Positions 52,817 through 62,919 of a stretch of 64,000 nt of DNA are shown one piece after another. Position numbers and translations under genes: made by a program. The DNA is from Pseudoglutamicibacter cumminsii (lineage in GTDB: Bacteria > Actinomycetota > Actinomycetes > Actinomycetales > Micrococcaceae): NCBI RefSeq assembly GCF_016907775.1, contig NZ_JAFBCO010000001.1, positions 1,736,001 through 1,800,000 on the forward strand. The letters run 5' to 3'. Position 1 is the first letter of the stretch. Each line of letters opens with the position of its first letter. Below the pieces are notes generated by a model. It was given only the letters and a program-made list of their open reading frames with translations, ran no database searches and was not told the origin of the DNA.

Positions 52817-53998
52817 GTGGTCAATTTATCTACTCTGACCGCGCTCGCCGCGAGCGCGCCGACAGCGGGAGCATCGACCGCGAGCGTTACAACACCGATC
52901 CCTGTGTGGTTTGAAATCGGTTCGATGATCGTGCTGGTAGCGATCCTGCTGATCGACCTCATCGTGATCGGACGTCGCCCGCACATGCCGTCGATGAAGG
53001 AAGCCGGCATCTGGGTTGGTGTCTATGTTGCGCTCGCGCTCGTGTTCTTCGGGTGCATGTGGGCGGCCGCGGGGCAGACCGATGCGCTCCAGTTCCTTGC
53101 GGGCTGGATCACGGAGTATTCGCTCAGCATCGATAACTTGTTTGTGTTCATCATCATCATGACGAGCTTCGCGGTTCCGCGTGAACTGCAGCAGAAGGCT
53201 CTCATGATCGGTATCGTGATCGCGTTGATCGCACGCGGCCTGTTCATCCTTGCGGGCGCGGTTCTGATTGAACGCTTCGTGTGGGTCTTCTACATCTTCG
53301 GTGCGTTCCTGCTGTGGACTGCGATCAAGCAGGTCATGGATCATTCGGATGACGAAGAAGACCAGCCTGGCCTGGTCAAGCGCTTGACCGCCAAGCTCAA
53401 CTTTGCCGACCACTACGACGGCTCCAAGCTGCGCACCACGGTCAACGGTAAGCGGATGTGGACGCCGATGGCGGCCGTCATTCTTGCTCTCGGCGTTACT
53501 GACGTGATGTTCGCGCTGGATTCGATCCCAGCGATCTACGGCATCACACAGTCGCCGTTCATCGTGTTCACGGCGAATGTTTTCGCGCTCATGGGTTTGC
53601 GTCAGCTGTACTTCTTGTTGGGTGGCTTGCTGGACCGCGTCATCTACCTGACGCACGGAATTGCTGCGATCCTCGTGTTCATCGGTATCAAGCTGATCCT
53701 GCACGCCCTACACGAGAATGAACTGCCGTTCATCAACGGCGGCAAGCCGGTACCGGTTCCGGAGATCACGACGGAGTTCTCGCTGATCTTCATTGTGCTC
53801 GCGTTGCTGATCGCGGTTGTGTGGTCGTTTATTTCACCGAAGGGCCGCGAGGTCGCTCACTGGGCTGCGGCTCGGGCGGCGGCTGAGAAGCGCATCGCGG
53901 CTCGCCGGAAGGCCGCAGAAGCGGAAGCGAAAGGGGCCGATGCCTCGGCTAAGACCGAGAAGAAGAAACCCGGCAAGCGTAAACCGAACGCATCGTAG
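52817..53998 (+). CDS. terC: TerC-family integral membrane protein
   Basis: A 393-aa protein with about nine membrane segments. TerC signatures are EYSLSIDNLFVFIIIM and the matching second-half VTDVMFALDSIPAIYGIT, each with acidic residues inside the membrane, thought to bind a metal such as Mn. TerC proteins take part in tellurium resistance or Mn export and loading of secreted metalloproteins. The C-terminal 45 residues are Lys/Ala-rich and cytoplasmic. GTG start with GGAAGGA ahead. Confidence 0.92.
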   Translation: MVNLSTLTALAASAPTAGASTASVTTPIPVWFEIGSMIVLVAILLIDLIVIGRRPHMPSMKEAGIWVGVYVALALVFFGCMWAAAGQTDALQFLAGWITEYSLSIDNLFVFIIIMTSFAVPRELQQKALMIGIVIALIARGLFILAGAVLIERFVWVFYIFGAFLLWTAIKQVMDHSDDEEDQPGLVKRLTAKLNFADHYDGSKLRTTVNGKRMWTPMAAVILALGVTDVMFALDSIPAIYGITQSPFIVFTANVFALMGLRQLYFLLGGLLDRVIYLTHGIAAILVFIGIKLILHALHENELPFINGGKPVPVPEITTEFSLIFIVLALLIAVVWSFISPKGREVAHWAAARAAAEKRIAARRKAAEAEAKGADASAKTEKKKPGKRKPNAS

Positions 53999-54036
53999 CC
54001 AGCGTCCGCTTAGATAGAGGCTACAAAGCGGCACAG

Positions 54037-54080
54037 AGCGATGGGGTGGTCATTCCAACAGGAATGACCACCCCATCGCT
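54037..54080. terminator. Bidirectional terminator between terC and hemL
   Basis: A perfect 20-bp stem (AGCGATGGGGTGGTCATTCC and complement) with loop AACA, between convergent genes. No U-run. Confidence 0.8.
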
Positions 54081-54132
54081 GTCAGCGCCGAGCCGGAGCG
54101 TCTGATGCCGACCTATGAGGGCTGCACAGCGC

Positions 54133-55455
54133 TTAGGCGTGTGCGGCCGCCTTCGCAGCCACCGGAAGGGCTTCGAGGATGCGGTTCACGATCGCGTCGT
54201 CATGCTGTGCGGACACAAACCAGGCCTCGTAAGCCGATGGTGGCAAGTAGATTCCGGAGTCCAGCATCGAGTGGAAGAACCGGCCGAAGGCCTTGACGTC
54301 CTGTTGCTTAGCCTGCTCGTGGTTGGTGACGTCGCCGTCACGGAAGAAGACCGAGAACAACGTCCCAGCAGTGTTGATCGTGTGAGGGACGCCGGCTGCT
54401 GTGAGTGCTTCGTCCAAGCCAGCCTGGATAGCCTTAGACGCGCGTGCAACGGCCGCGTGAGCATCCTCATCCAGCGCACGCAACGTAGCAAGTCCCGCCG
54501 CGGTAGCGAGTGGGTTACCTGAGAGCGTACCGGCCTGATAGACCGGGCCGTTCGGAGCCAAGCGATCCATGATCTCCTTGCGTCCACCGAATGCACCGAC
54601 TGGCATGCCGCCGCCAATGACCTTGCCGAACGTCATGAGGTCAGGAGCCCAGCCTTCGCCGTCCACGCCGTAGTAGCCGGTTGCGGAAGCGCGGAAGCCG
54701 GTCAAAACCTCATCGGAGATCAACAGGGCGCCAGCTGCGTGGGCGGTCTCTGCGAGGAAACGGTTGAATCCGATGCCGTCTTCAGTGCCCGGGGTCAGAA
54801 CGCCGGTGTTGCACGGCGCGGCTTCCGTGATGATCGCGGCGATTTCCGAACCGCGGGCAGCGAACAGCTCGCGTACGGCCTCACGGTCGTTGTACGGCAG
54901 CACCACGGTGTCTTTCGCGGTGCCCTCGGTAACGCCAGCCGAACCAGGAAGTGCGAAGGTCGCAAGCCCCGAGCCGGCCTCAGCCAGCAGAGAATCGACG
55001 TGGCCGTGATAGCAGCCAGCGAACTTCACGATCACATCGCGTCCGGTAAAGCCGCGAGCCAAGCGGATCGCCGACATCGTAGCCTCGGTACCCGAGTTGA
55101 CCATACGCATCTGCTCAAGCGGAGCGATCATCGAGGTCACAAGCTCAGCGAGCTCAACTTCGCCTTCATGCGAAGCGCCGAAAGACAACGAATGATCGGC
55201 GGCCGACTTCACTGCATCGATCACGTCAGGGTGGGCGTGGCCCAGAATCATGGGACCCCACGAACCCACCAGGTCCACGTACTCGTTGCCGTCCGCATCG
55301 GTCACGTGCGCACCCTTACCCGCAACAAGGTACGGGGGAGTGCCACCAACCGAGCCGAATGCTCGCACCGGCGAGTTCACGCCACCCGGAATAACCTTCT
55401 GGGCGCGCTCGAAAACTTCAGCACTGTGGGTCAGATTGCGGTGTTGAGTGGTCAC
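54133..55455 (-). CDS. hemL: Glutamate-1-semialdehyde 2,1-aminomutase
   Basis: A 440-aa PLP enzyme that makes 5-aminolevulinate in the C5 haem pathway. The PLP lysine is in [19 protein letters not shown] (about residue 276), with [13 protein letters not shown] before it and [17 protein letters not shown] binding phosphate. It works with HemA, whose gene starts near the right edge. The GTG start overlaps the hemB stop by 4 bp. It is the last gene of the leftward haem cluster. Confidence 0.97.
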   Translation of the reverse strand: MTTQHRNLTHSAEVFERAQKVIPGGVNSPVRAFGSVGGTPPYLVAGKGAHVTDADGNEYVDLVGSWGPMILGHAHPDVIDAVKSAADHSLSFGASHEGEVELAELVTSMIAPLEQMRMVNSGTEATMSAIRLARGFTGRDVIVKFAGCYHGHVDSLLAEAGSGLATFALPGSAGVTEGTAKDTVVLPYNDREAVRELFAARGSEIAAIITEAAPCNTGVLTPGTEDGIGFNRFLAETAHAAGALLISDEVLTGFRASATGYYGVDGEGWAPDLMTFGKVIGGGMPVGAFGGRKEIMDRLAPNGPVYQAGTLSGNPLATAAGLATLRALDEDAHAAVARASKAIQAGLDEALTAAGVPHTINTAGTLFSVFFRDGDVTNHEQAKQQDVKAFGRFFHSMLDSGIYLPPSAYEAWFVSAQHDDAIVNRILEALPVAAKAAAHA

Positions 55456-56465
55456 AGGAACTCCTTCGGTGCTCGGCCGGAAGCCAAAAGTTCAGCGGCC
55501 TCCAGTGCGTAATAGGTCAGCAGGGTGTCAGCACCTGCACGTTTGAACGACAACAAAGATTCCAGCATGGTGCGTTCGCGGTCCAGCCAGCCTTGAGCGG
55601 CGGCGGCCTCGATCATCGAGTACTCACCCGAAACCTGGTAGGCACCCACCGGGACAGGGGAGGCCTCAGCGACCGCACGCAAAACATCAAGATACGGCAA
55701 ACCAGGCTTAACCATGACCATGTCCGCGCCCTCAGCGATGTCCTGCTCGAGCTCCCACAGCGATTCACGCAAGTTAGCCGGGTCCTGCTGGTAGGTGCGG
55801 CGGTCACCTTCGAGGGACGAGTTCACGGCTTCGCGGAACGGACCGTAGAAAGCCGAAGCGTACTTCGCGGTGTACGCGAAAATGCTGGTGTCTTGGTAGC
55901 CCTTGGCATCGAGCGCCTCACGGATCACACCGATCTGGCCGTCCATCATCCCGGAAGGCCCCAGCATGTGCGCACCAGCCTCGGCCTGCGCAACCGCCAT
56001 GTCCGCATAGATCGCAAGCGTCGCATCGTTATCAACTGCCGCAGGGGAGTCGCCGTCCGTCGACAGCACGCCGCAGTGGCCGTGATCGGTGAACTCGTCC
56101 AAGCACAGGTCGCTCATGACAACCGTGTCATCTCCGACCTCCTTGCGTACCTCCCACAAAGCCACGTTGAGGACCCCGTCCGGATCCACGCCCGCGCTAC
56201 CAACGGCGTCCTTGGTTTCCGGAACACCGAAGAGCATGATGCCGCCCAGGCCAGCTTTCACGACATCGTGCGCCGTGCGCTTGAGCGAATCCATCGAATG
56301 CTGGACCACGCCAGGCATCGAGGTGATCGGGCGCGGCTCAGTCGCGCCTTCACGGATGAAAACCGGGAGGACGAAATCGGCTGGGCGCAGCGTGTTCTCG
56401 CGCACGAGAGCACGCACCGCCGCTGTTGAACGCAGCCGGCGAGGGCGATGATGTGGGAACGCCAT
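55452..56465 (-). CDS. hemB: Porphobilinogen synthase (ALA dehydratase)
   Basis: A 337-aa enzyme that condenses two 5-aminolevulinates. The catalytic lysines are in [16 protein letters not shown] and [14 protein letters not shown]. The metal-switch region reads [16 protein letters not shown], with two of the three cysteines of the zinc type and Asp at the third position, a mixed pattern; metal preference is therefore uncertain. AAGGAG lies 9 nt before the ATG. It is 45 nt downstream of hemD. Confidence 0.97.
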   Translation of the reverse strand: MAFPHHRPRRLRSTAAVRALVRENTLRPADFVLPVFIREGATEPRPITSMPGVVQHSMDSLKRTAHDVVKAGLGGIMLFGVPETKDAVGSAGVDPDGVLNVALWEVRKEVGDDTVVMSDLCLDEFTDHGHCGVLSTDGDSPAAVDNDATLAIYADMAVAQAEAGAHMLGPSGMMDGQIGVIREALDAKGYQDTSIFAYTAKYASAFYGPFREAVNSSLEGDRRTYQQDPANLRESLWELEQDIAEGADMVMVKPGLPYLDVLRAVAEASPVPVGAYQVSGEYSMIEAAAAQGWLDRERTMLESLLSFKRAGADTLLTYYALEAAELLASGRAPKEFL

Positions 56466-56510
56466 GAACAGATGCTCCTTAGGTGGATTGATCCGGACGA
56501 CTCATGGTCG

Positions 56511-57272
56511 TCAGGCTTGAGTGGTTTGTGTCGGTGAGACCGTCCGAAGTGCCGCGACGAGGTCAGCGGGGTAGGGGTGCTCGGCCTGCGCGGCGACGGC
56601 GTAGCCACGCTCCACGATGCGTTGCGCGGTCGGCTTTCCGATCGCGATGAGCTTGGTGGTTTCCGGCGGCCGATGCGCGAGCACCAGATCCGCGATGTGC
56701 GGGCTTGTGAGCAGAAAGGCATGGAATTCGCCGGCTTGGATGCGGGCCGGCAACTCGGCAGGAAGCGGCGCTGGAACCGGTGCGTAGGCGTCGAAGCGGT
56801 CAACGTCCCAGCCGAGGTTGGTGAGTCCATCCTTGACGGTCGGCCCGGCCTGCGCTGAAACCGGGTACGCAATCGAACGAGGGCCTTCGACATAGCGTGG
56901 GAACGAGGCGACGAGGGCTTCCCCCGAGCCCTCCGCAACGTGGGCAACACGGATGCCAGCCTCTTCGAAGGCTGCCGCGGTGGTGTGGCCGACCGCAACC
57001 ACGGAAACGCTCGAATGCGGCGCGAAGACGCCGGCTGAACCGAGCGCTTGGACGGTGGTCTTCGACGTCACCACGAGGTGTGCGTCGCCGCCGCGGCTTA
57101 GTCGCTCATTGAAAGCCGCGATCGCATCGGAATCGGCGAATGAGAAATCGATGAAGGGATAGGCACACGGCTCAAAGCCGGCGTCTTCTAGCGCCGAACA
57201 CAACCGAGCCGCGCGGCCAGCAGGCCGAGGGACCAATACCTTCGGAGCTGTAACCCGGAGCCTGTCTGACAC
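56511..57272 (-). CDS. hemD: Uroporphyrinogen-III synthase
   Basis: A 253-aa, two-lobed protein that cyclises hydroxymethylbilane with inversion of ring D. The family is poorly conserved; visible features are VLVPRPAGRAARLCSALEDAGF at the N-terminus, VVAVGHTTAAAFEEAGI near residue 92 and LLTSPHIADLV with TKLIAIGKPTAQRIVERG in the second lobe. The GTG start is preceded by GGATAGG. Position between hemC and hemB supports the call. Confidence 0.9.
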   Translation of the reverse strand: MSDRLRVTAPKVLVPRPAGRAARLCSALEDAGFEPCAYPFIDFSFADSDAIAAFNERLSRGGDAHLVVTSKTTVQALGSAGVFAPHSSVSVVAVGHTTAAAFEEAGIRVAHVAEGSGEALVASFPRYVEGPRSIAYPVSAQAGPTVKDGLTNLGWDVDRFDAYAPVPAPLPAELPARIQAGEFHAFLLTSPHIADLVLAHRPPETTKLIAIGKPTAQRIVERGYAVAAQAEHPYPADLVAALRTVSPTQTTQA

Positions 57273-57353
57273 GCACCTATCCCATCATCGATTCAATCGC
57301 TATATTTGCGGGGCATGGACTGCCGCGCTGGAGCTGCACGTTGAGCACAGCAG

Positions 57354-58253
57354 TTATGCCTTCAAGACTGTGCCGGCACCGGCGTCGAGCAGTCGCTGGG
57401 CCAGCACAGCGCCGAGCTCTACTGCGTCGCTCGCTGGGCCTTCAACATGGTCGACCCAGGTCTGCGAACCGTCGGTCGCGAACGCGCCGCCACGCAACGT
57501 GAGGACGCCGTGCTCAACCGTCGCGTACGCACCCACTGGAGCCGAACATCCGGCCTCGAGCGTGCGCAGAAGCGAACGCTCAGCCATAACCGCGGCACGA
57601 GTGTCCGCGTGGTCAGCGGACGTCAGTGCCTCGCCGTACCACGTGCCCTCAGCGTCCTCGGAACGGATTTCGAGCGCCAACGCACCCTGAGCAGGAGCCG
57701 GAAGGAACTGCTTCGGGTCGAAACGTTCGCTGATGTGCTCCTCGAGGCCCAAACGGTTCAGCCCCGCAGTCGCCAAAACAACGCCGTCCAGCTCACCGTC
57801 CGTGACCTTGGCCAAACGCGTGTCAACATTGCCGCGAATCGGCACAACCTGAAGATCAGGGCGCATAGCGCGCAACTGAGCTGCACGACGCGGGGAACCA
57901 GTCCCCACGGATGCGCCGGCTGGAAGGTCGGCCAGCGTCATCCCGTCACGGCTGCACAGCGCATCCGTAACATCCTCGCGCTGCGGGATGCATGCCAGAG
58001 CGATGCCGTGCTCAGGGGTCGTCGGAAGGTCCTTGAGCGAGTGGACTACCGCATCGACCTCGTTGCCCAGCAACGCCTCACGCACAGCATTCACGAACAC
58101 GCCAGTGCCACCGATCTGAGAAAGGTGGCGGCGGTCCGTATCGCCCCTCGTCGTGACGTGGACGAGCTCGAAACGGTCCTTACCGACCGTCAGCTCGGCA
58201 GCCCACCCTGCCTGCGTCAGCGCGAGTTTCGAGGCACGCGTACCGATGCGCAT
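57354..58253 (-). CDS. hemC: Hydroxymethylbilane synthase (porphobilinogen deaminase)
   Basis: A 299-aa enzyme that links four porphobilinogens. The dipyrromethane cofactor is attached to the Cys in LLRTLEAGCSAPVGAYA (about residue 230). MRIGTRASKLALTQ at the N-terminus and VVHSLKDLPTTP with its catalytic Asp are intact. The ATG at 58253 fits homology; a TTG at 58265, directly after hemH, would add 4 residues. It follows hemH closely. Confidence 0.96.
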   Translation of the reverse strand: MRIGTRASKLALTQAGWAAELTVGKDRFELVHVTTRGDTDRRHLSQIGGTGVFVNAVREALLGNEVDAVVHSLKDLPTTPEHGIALACIPQREDVTDALCSRDGMTLADLPAGASVGTGSPRRAAQLRAMRPDLQVVPIRGNVDTRLAKVTDGELDGVVLATAGLNRLGLEEHISERFDPKQFLPAPAQGALALEIRSEDAEGTWYGEALTSADHADTRAAVMAERSLLRTLEAGCSAPVGAYATVEHGVLTLRGGAFATDGSQTWVDHVEGPASDAVELGAVLAQRLLDAGAGTVLKA

Positions 58254-58268
58254 CAGATCACCCAAGAA

Positions 58269-59498
58269 TCATTCACCAGCCTGTTGACTTTGGTTCTCAC
58301 GCTGAGCCTTACGCTCAGCGATCATGACCGCAAGTTCGCTCTGCTCCCCAGCGTTAGCGACATCCGCATCCGAATCGACGGCGGACGTTGTCGGCTGGAT
58401 CGCGCGCTGGTTCGGGCAGCAACCTGCGCCGCACACATCGAACGTCGGGCCGAAGCTCGTGACGCACTTGCGCGGGAAGGTCGGGTCAAGCCGCTCTTGC
58501 ACCAGGTCAGCGAGCGCCGCGATGAACTCAGGGGACTCGCCCGCGGTAGGGATGCGAACAAATGCGAGACCCGCCTCGTCAGCGGATTCCTTCGCCTCGG
58601 TATCGAGGTCCCACACGACCTCCATGTGGTCCGTCACGAAACCGATGGGAACCACCATGACCGCGGTGCGCTTACCTGGAAGCTCAGCGATCACATCGTT
58701 GACGTCCGGCTCAAGCCACGGAATGAACTCCGGGCCCGAACGCGACTGGTACACCAACTGCCACGGGAGGTTACCCACGGATTCCATGACGTACTCGGCG
58801 GCCGCGATGTGCTGCTTTTCGTACCAGCCGCCCGAACCCTCTTCCCAGGTTGCACGCGGGCCAGAGGTTTCGGCCATCGTGTTCGGGATCGAGTGGGTCG
58901 TGAACAGGATCTCGATCTGCTCGTCCTTGTGGCCTTCGGCGCGGAACTTCTCGAGGGCTTCGCGGATATGTGCGGCAACAGGATCCAGGAAACCAGGGTG
59001 GTTGAAGAACACGCGAGCCTTGCGGATATCCAGCTCACCCTCAAGACCCGTCGCATCCAACGCGATACCGAAGTCCTCGCGGTACTGACGGCACGACGAG
59101 TAGGAAGAGTAGGCCGAGGTCACGATGCCCAGGGCCGTACGGTGGCCGTCAGCGTGGATCTGCTTGACGGTGTCCGCCATGTACGGTTCCCAGTTGCGGT
59201 TACCCCAGTAGATCGGTAGGTCGATGCCGCGACGGGCCAGCTCGGCTTCGAGGGCAGCGATCATCGCCTTGTTCTGATCGTTGATCGGCGACTTGCCGCC
59301 CATCGAACGGTAGTGAACAGCGACCTCTTCGAGGCGCTCGTCTGGGATGCCGCGGCCGTGCACCACGTTCTTCAGGAACGGGATGACGTCCTCTTGGCCC
59401 TCAGGACCGCCGAAGGACGCGAAGAGGATCGCATCGATCGGCTCGGCCTCATCGATGTTGCACGGCATCGAGGTATCGGAGAAATCAACCGTGGTCAC
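58269..59498 (-). CDS. hemH: Ferrochelatase, probable coproporphyrin type (CpfC)
   Basis: A 409-aa enzyme that inserts Fe(II) into a porphyrin. The active-site histidine region FTTHSIPNTMAE and the conserved WEPDVND-like ELPGKRTAVMVVPIGFVTDHMEVVWDLD are present. Four cysteines in CVTSFGPTFDVCGAGCCPNQ (about residues 344-362) can hold the [2Fe-2S] cluster known from actinobacterial ferrochelatases. A 45-residue hydrophilic tail follows. With hemQ next door, coproporphyrin III is the likely substrate. Its GTG overlaps the hemQ stop by 4 bp. Confidence 0.95.
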   Translation of the reverse strand: MTTVDFSDTSMPCNIDEAEPIDAILFASFGGPEGQEDVIPFLKNVVHGRGIPDERLEEVAVHYRSMGGKSPINDQNKAMIAALEAELARRGIDLPIYWGNRNWEPYMADTVKQIHADGHRTALGIVTSAYSSYSSCRQYREDFGIALDATGLEGELDIRKARVFFNHPGFLDPVAAHIREALEKFRAEGHKDEQIEILFTTHSIPNTMAETSGPRATWEEGSGGWYEKQHIAAAEYVMESVGNLPWQLVYQSRSGPEFIPWLEPDVNDVIAELPGKRTAVMVVPIGFVTDHMEVVWDLDTEAKESADEAGLAFVRIPTAGESPEFIAALADLVQERLDPTFPRKCVTSFGPTFDVCGAGCCPNQRAIQPTTSAVDSDADVANAGEQSELAVMIAERKAQRENQSQQAGE

Positions 59499-60193
59499 AG
59501 GAGTACGCCCGCCATTTCCTTGATGTCATCGAACATGCGGCCGGTGTGGAACGGCAGCTCATCGCGCACGTGCAGGCGTGCGTCGCTGTAGCGCAGGGTG
59601 CGCATCATGTCGACGAGTTCGGTGAGCTCGTCGGCTTCGAAGGAGAGCAGCCACTCGTAGTCGCCCAAAGCGAAAGCAGCTACGGTGTTGGCGTTGACGT
59701 TCGGGTACTGGCGGCCGAGCATGCCATGCTCACGCAGCATGCGGGAACGCTCTTCCTCTTCGAGGATGTACCACTCGTAGGAGCGGGTGAATGGGTAGAC
59801 GGTGATCCACTTGCGTGGCTTGACGTCTGGGTCCATATAGGACGGCATGTGCGCGCGAGCGAACTCCGCAACCTGGTGAACGCCCATCGCCTGCCACACA
59901 CGGTCAAGACCAGCAGCGGCCTCCGAGTTTTCGAACTCGCGGATGGCCTTCTGCATCTGCTCTGGGTCTTCGCCGGTCAGCCAGATCATGATGTCGTCTT
60001 CGGCGCGGAAGCCGGAGACGTCGTAGAGGCCGCGTACTTCAACGCCGCGAGCCTCGATCGACTTGATGGTGGCTTCGATGTCTGCGACGACGCGGTCAAC
60101 GTCCAAGTTAGCGTCGCTCAAGCCAACGAGCTTCTGATAAACGTTGTAAGAACAGTACTTCACCTGCGTTGTTGCAATGTCAGCTTTGCTCAT
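59495..60193 (-). CDS. hemQ: Coproheme decarboxylase (HemQ/ChdC)
   Basis: A 232-aa member of the chlorite-dismutase-like family that converts Fe-coproporphyrin to haem b with peroxide. The catalytic Tyr lies in WITVYPFTRSYEWY (about residues 130-145) and the proximal His in SRMLREHGMLGR. It defines the coproporphyrin-dependent route. GGAGAG lies 7 nt before the ATG. It begins the hemQ-hemH-hemC segment of the cluster. Confidence 0.96.
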   Translation of the reverse strand: MSKADIATTQVKYCSYNVYQKLVGLSDANLDVDRVVADIEATIKSIEARGVEVRGLYDVSGFRAEDDIMIWLTGEDPEQMQKAIREFENSEAAAGLDRVWQAMGVHQVAEFARAHMPSYMDPDVKPRKWITVYPFTRSYEWYILEEEERSRMLREHGMLGRQYPNVNANTVAAFALGDYEWLLSFEADELTELVDMMRTLRYSDARLHVRDELPFHTGRMFDDIKEMAGVLL

Positions 60194-60250
60194 AGTTATC
60201 TCTCCATCACAGACGGGCCATGAGGCCGCGGATTGGTGTTTGTTTTAAGC

Positions 60251-61678
60251 CTATCGTTCGGTGGTACCAGAAGGTGCTGGCGGCACGTGGGTTGTCTTAG
60301 CGAAGCGTGCGATCGCATCTAAACCTGTTCCTGCACGCCACGATCCGGTGAGTTCAAGCGTCGGGTCTTCACTCAGCGCGATGCTGAGCGCGGCCAGCGA
60401 TTCCGCATGACCTGGCAAGCGGCGGCGTTGGGTTACAGGCCAGTCTTGGACGAGCCAGTCGCGTACCTCGATCTCCGCGGCGTCGACACCCGTCATCGCT
60501 GCGAGGTCCTGGACCGCCTGCTCAGGGAACAGTGCATGGTCGGGCAGTTCGCCATCGGCTGGCGAGTAGCTGAGCCGTACGAACACACGGTCAGCAACCT
60601 TGGAGGCCTCACGCTCGATGTGTTCCCACTTGGCTGAAAGATGCGTCATCGCCTTGGCCCGAACACCGAGGGTATTCGGCGGAACGAGCACGCCGTTGCC
60701 TCGCGGATTCCTGGCCAGCTTGGGACTCACGACGCTCATCGCGACGAGCCGGACGGGGGAGGCTGGAGCCTCAGGGATGTGCGTGGCCACCTCAGGTGCG
60801 GGCTCAGATAACAGGTCCCGAGCGGTGTCGGGATCGGCCGCAACAGCTAGGGTCGCGGCGTCGAAGCTACGACCGTCGTCTGCCAGCACGGTCCATCCGC
60901 CGCGATCATCGCGGCGTAACGAGCTCACGCGCACGCCAGTTTCGAGAGTGCCGCCGCGTTGCTTCAGCGCATCTACGAGACCATCGATCAGCGTCGACAT
61001 CGTCGGCACGGTCGCTCCAACGGCCGCGCCGGCCGTCTTACCTGACTGGTTGTTTGCGCGTCGCTTGTCCAGGACAGCGCGGGCGCCTCGGCGGAGGCTT
61101 CCGTACTGCTTGACGCTGTCGATCAGCCCAGGCACGAGCGCCTCAAGTTCGAGCGTGCGCGGATCAGCTGAATGCACACCCGTGATGAGCGGTACCAATA
61201 GGCGGTCAGCGACTCGTTTGCCCATGCGTTTTGACACGTAGTCGTACGTCGAGATGCCCAGCTCAGCCCCGTAGCTGCCCGGCAAGAGAGCGTCGCCCCA
61301 TGCGCGGAGCGCACCCCACCAGCCCACGGCCCGCTTGACGTCATCGTTGAGCGGCTCCGTGGGGATTCCCCACAGCGAGGTTCCGGGGATTGGGAACGGA
61401 CCGTGATTCGAGTGGATCCAGGATGCGTTGCCTTGCGGGCTTGCAACCTGGTCGCTCAGCCCGAGGGCTTCGATCCACTCCACCATCGCGCCGGTCCCGA
61501 TTGCGTAGGATTCGGCGCCGCCGTTGAGGCGTACGCCATCCAGCACGATGTCGGACACGGCTCCGCCTGCATGATCGGCCGCCTCAAGAACGGTCACGTT
61601 GCGCCCGGCGTCTGCGGCGGCCAGCGCGTGCAGGAGCCCGGATGGGCCCCCGCCGATCACGACGTAGTCACAGCTCAT
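60251..61678 (-). CDS. hemY: Coproporphyrinogen/protoporphyrinogen oxidase (HemY/CgoX)
   Basis: A 475-aa FAD enzyme. The dinucleotide-binding motif VIGGGPSGLLHALAAADAGR opens the protein and LEAADHAGGAV follows; the C-terminal FAD contact is near ELTGSWRAGTGLD. In Gram-positive bacteria with HemQ the enzyme oxidises coproporphyrinogen III to coproporphyrin III. It lies 57 nt upstream of hemQ and 42 nt downstream of hemE, so the cluster is probably one transcript from hemE. Confidence 0.92.
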   Translation of the reverse strand: MSCDYVVIGGGPSGLLHALAAADAGRNVTVLEAADHAGGAVSDIVLDGVRLNGGAESYAIGTGAMVEWIEALGLSDQVASPQGNASWIHSNHGPFPIPGTSLWGIPTEPLNDDVKRAVGWWGALRAWGDALLPGSYGAELGISTYDYVSKRMGKRVADRLLVPLITGVHSADPRTLELEALVPGLIDSVKQYGSLRRGARAVLDKRRANNQSGKTAGAAVGATVPTMSTLIDGLVDALKQRGGTLETGVRVSSLRRDDRGGWTVLADDGRSFDAATLAVAADPDTARDLLSEPAPEVATHIPEAPASPVRLVAMSVVSPKLARNPRGNGVLVPPNTLGVRAKAMTHLSAKWEHIEREASKVADRVFVRLSYSPADGELPDHALFPEQAVQDLAAMTGVDAAEIEVRDWLVQDWPVTQRRRLPGHAESLAALSIALSEDPTLELTGSWRAGTGLDAIARFAKTTHVPPAPSGTTER

Positions 61679-61720
61679 GGTCTTTTGGACTTCAGTGGTT
61701 GGTGTCAGAGTGCAGTGTGG

Positions 61721-62809
61721 TCAGAGTTCGTGGATGTAGGAAACCAGATCCGTCAGTACCTGCGCCTCGGTCGTCGGTGGGACGCCGTGGCCGAGGTTGA
61801 CGACGTGGCCAGGAGCTTTGCGGCCTTCTTCAACGACGCGGCGGGCTTCAGCGAAGCGGACCTCTTCCGTCGAGAACAGGACGGCCGGGTCGATGTTGCC
61901 TTGGACTGCCGTGGTCGGCTTGAGCTGGGCGAGCGCGGAGGGGATGGTCATGCGGTGATCAAGGCCCACAGCGGTCGCGTCGACCTCTTCGATCGCTTTG
62001 AGCATGTGGCCGGAACCGAGTGCGAAGTGGGTGCGTGGGGTTCCGAGGTCGGCTACGTGCTGCATCGCGATCGTGCTGAACGGCTGGGCGTGCTCGCGGT
62101 ACGTCGCTTCAGAGAGCGAACCGGCCCACGAATCGAACAACTGGACCGAAGATGCGCCGGCCTCAACCTGGGCGCGCATGAAGAGGCCCGATGCGTGGGC
62201 GACCCACTCGGCGAGCTTGGCCCACAAGCGTGGCTCGGCGGTCATGAGTGCACGGGTCTTGAGGTGGTCACGCGAGGGGCGGCCTTCGATCATGTAAGAC
62301 GCAACTGTAAACGGGGCGCCGGCGAAACCGATGAGTGGGGTAGTGCCGAGCTCATCGATCGTGAGGCGGACCGCTTCGCGGATGCATTCGAGGCCTTCTT
62401 GGTACACGTCATCGAGCGCGGGCAGGGCGTCGATGTCGGCTTCGGACGCGATAGGTGAGTCCAATACTGGGCCTACACCAGGCTCAATCTCTACGCCGAG
62501 TCCGGCGATCTTGAGTGGCGTCATGATGTCGGAGAAGAAAATGCCGGCATCAACCTTGTGCCGACGCACTGGCTGGCATGTGATTTCTGCCACCATGTCT
62601 GGGATGAGGCAGGACTCGAGCATGTCGGTGCCGGCGCGGACTTCTTTGTATTCAGGAAGCGAGCGGCCAGCCTGGCGCATGAACCAGACGCTCGGTGCGG
62701 CATCCGTGCTTTCGCCGCGTAAACGCTTGATGAGCGGGGCATCCGCGGTACCGCCTTCAGCGGTCGTGCGGTGCAGAGGGTGAGATGAAGGCAAAGTCAC
62801 AGTTGTCAT
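61721..62809 (-). CDS. hemE: Uroporphyrinogen decarboxylase
   Basis: A 362-aa TIM barrel that turns uroporphyrinogen III into coproporphyrinogen III. The substrate arginines are in FMRQAGRSLPEYKEVR and the catalytic Asp in FFSDIMTPLKIAGLG. SWAGSLSEATYREH and FALGSGHMLKAI are also conserved. It is the first gene of the leftward haem cluster and diverges from hemA; GAAGG lies 4 nt before the ATG. Confidence 0.97.
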   Translation of the reverse strand: MTTVTLPSSHPLHRTTAEGGTADAPLIKRLRGESTDAAPSVWFMRQAGRSLPEYKEVRAGTDMLESCLIPDMVAEITCQPVRRHKVDAGIFFSDIMTPLKIAGLGVEIEPGVGPVLDSPIASEADIDALPALDDVYQEGLECIREAVRLTIDELGTTPLIGFAGAPFTVASYMIEGRPSRDHLKTRALMTAEPRLWAKLAEWVAHASGLFMRAQVEAGASSVQLFDSWAGSLSEATYREHAQPFSTIAMQHVADLGTPRTHFALGSGHMLKAIEEVDATAVGLDHRMTIPSALAQLKPTTAVQGNIDPAVLFSTEEVRFAEARRVVEEGRKAPGHVVNLGHGVPPTTEAQVLTDLVSYIHEL

Positions 62810-62906
62810 TGTGCCTTCATTATCTCATTGCCAACCTGGGAGGATTCTGAACGACACCTGGTGTTCATATGCCAGTCGCCTGCCGGCCATCGTTCGAGTC
62901 GCGGAC

Positions 62907-62912
62907 TAGAAT
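62907..62912 (+). promoter_or_regulatory. -10 hexamer of hemA (leaderless type)
   Basis: TAGAAT ends seven bases before ATG 62920. It overlaps the alternative start ATG 62911, which argues against that start. Confidence 0.6.
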
Positions 62913-62919
62913 GGCAATC

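Noticed and set aside
57447..59219. A 590-aa forward open frame opposite hemC and hemH
   Set aside because: Arg/His-rich shadow of two well-supported haem genes, without conserved motifs or a ribosome-binding site.
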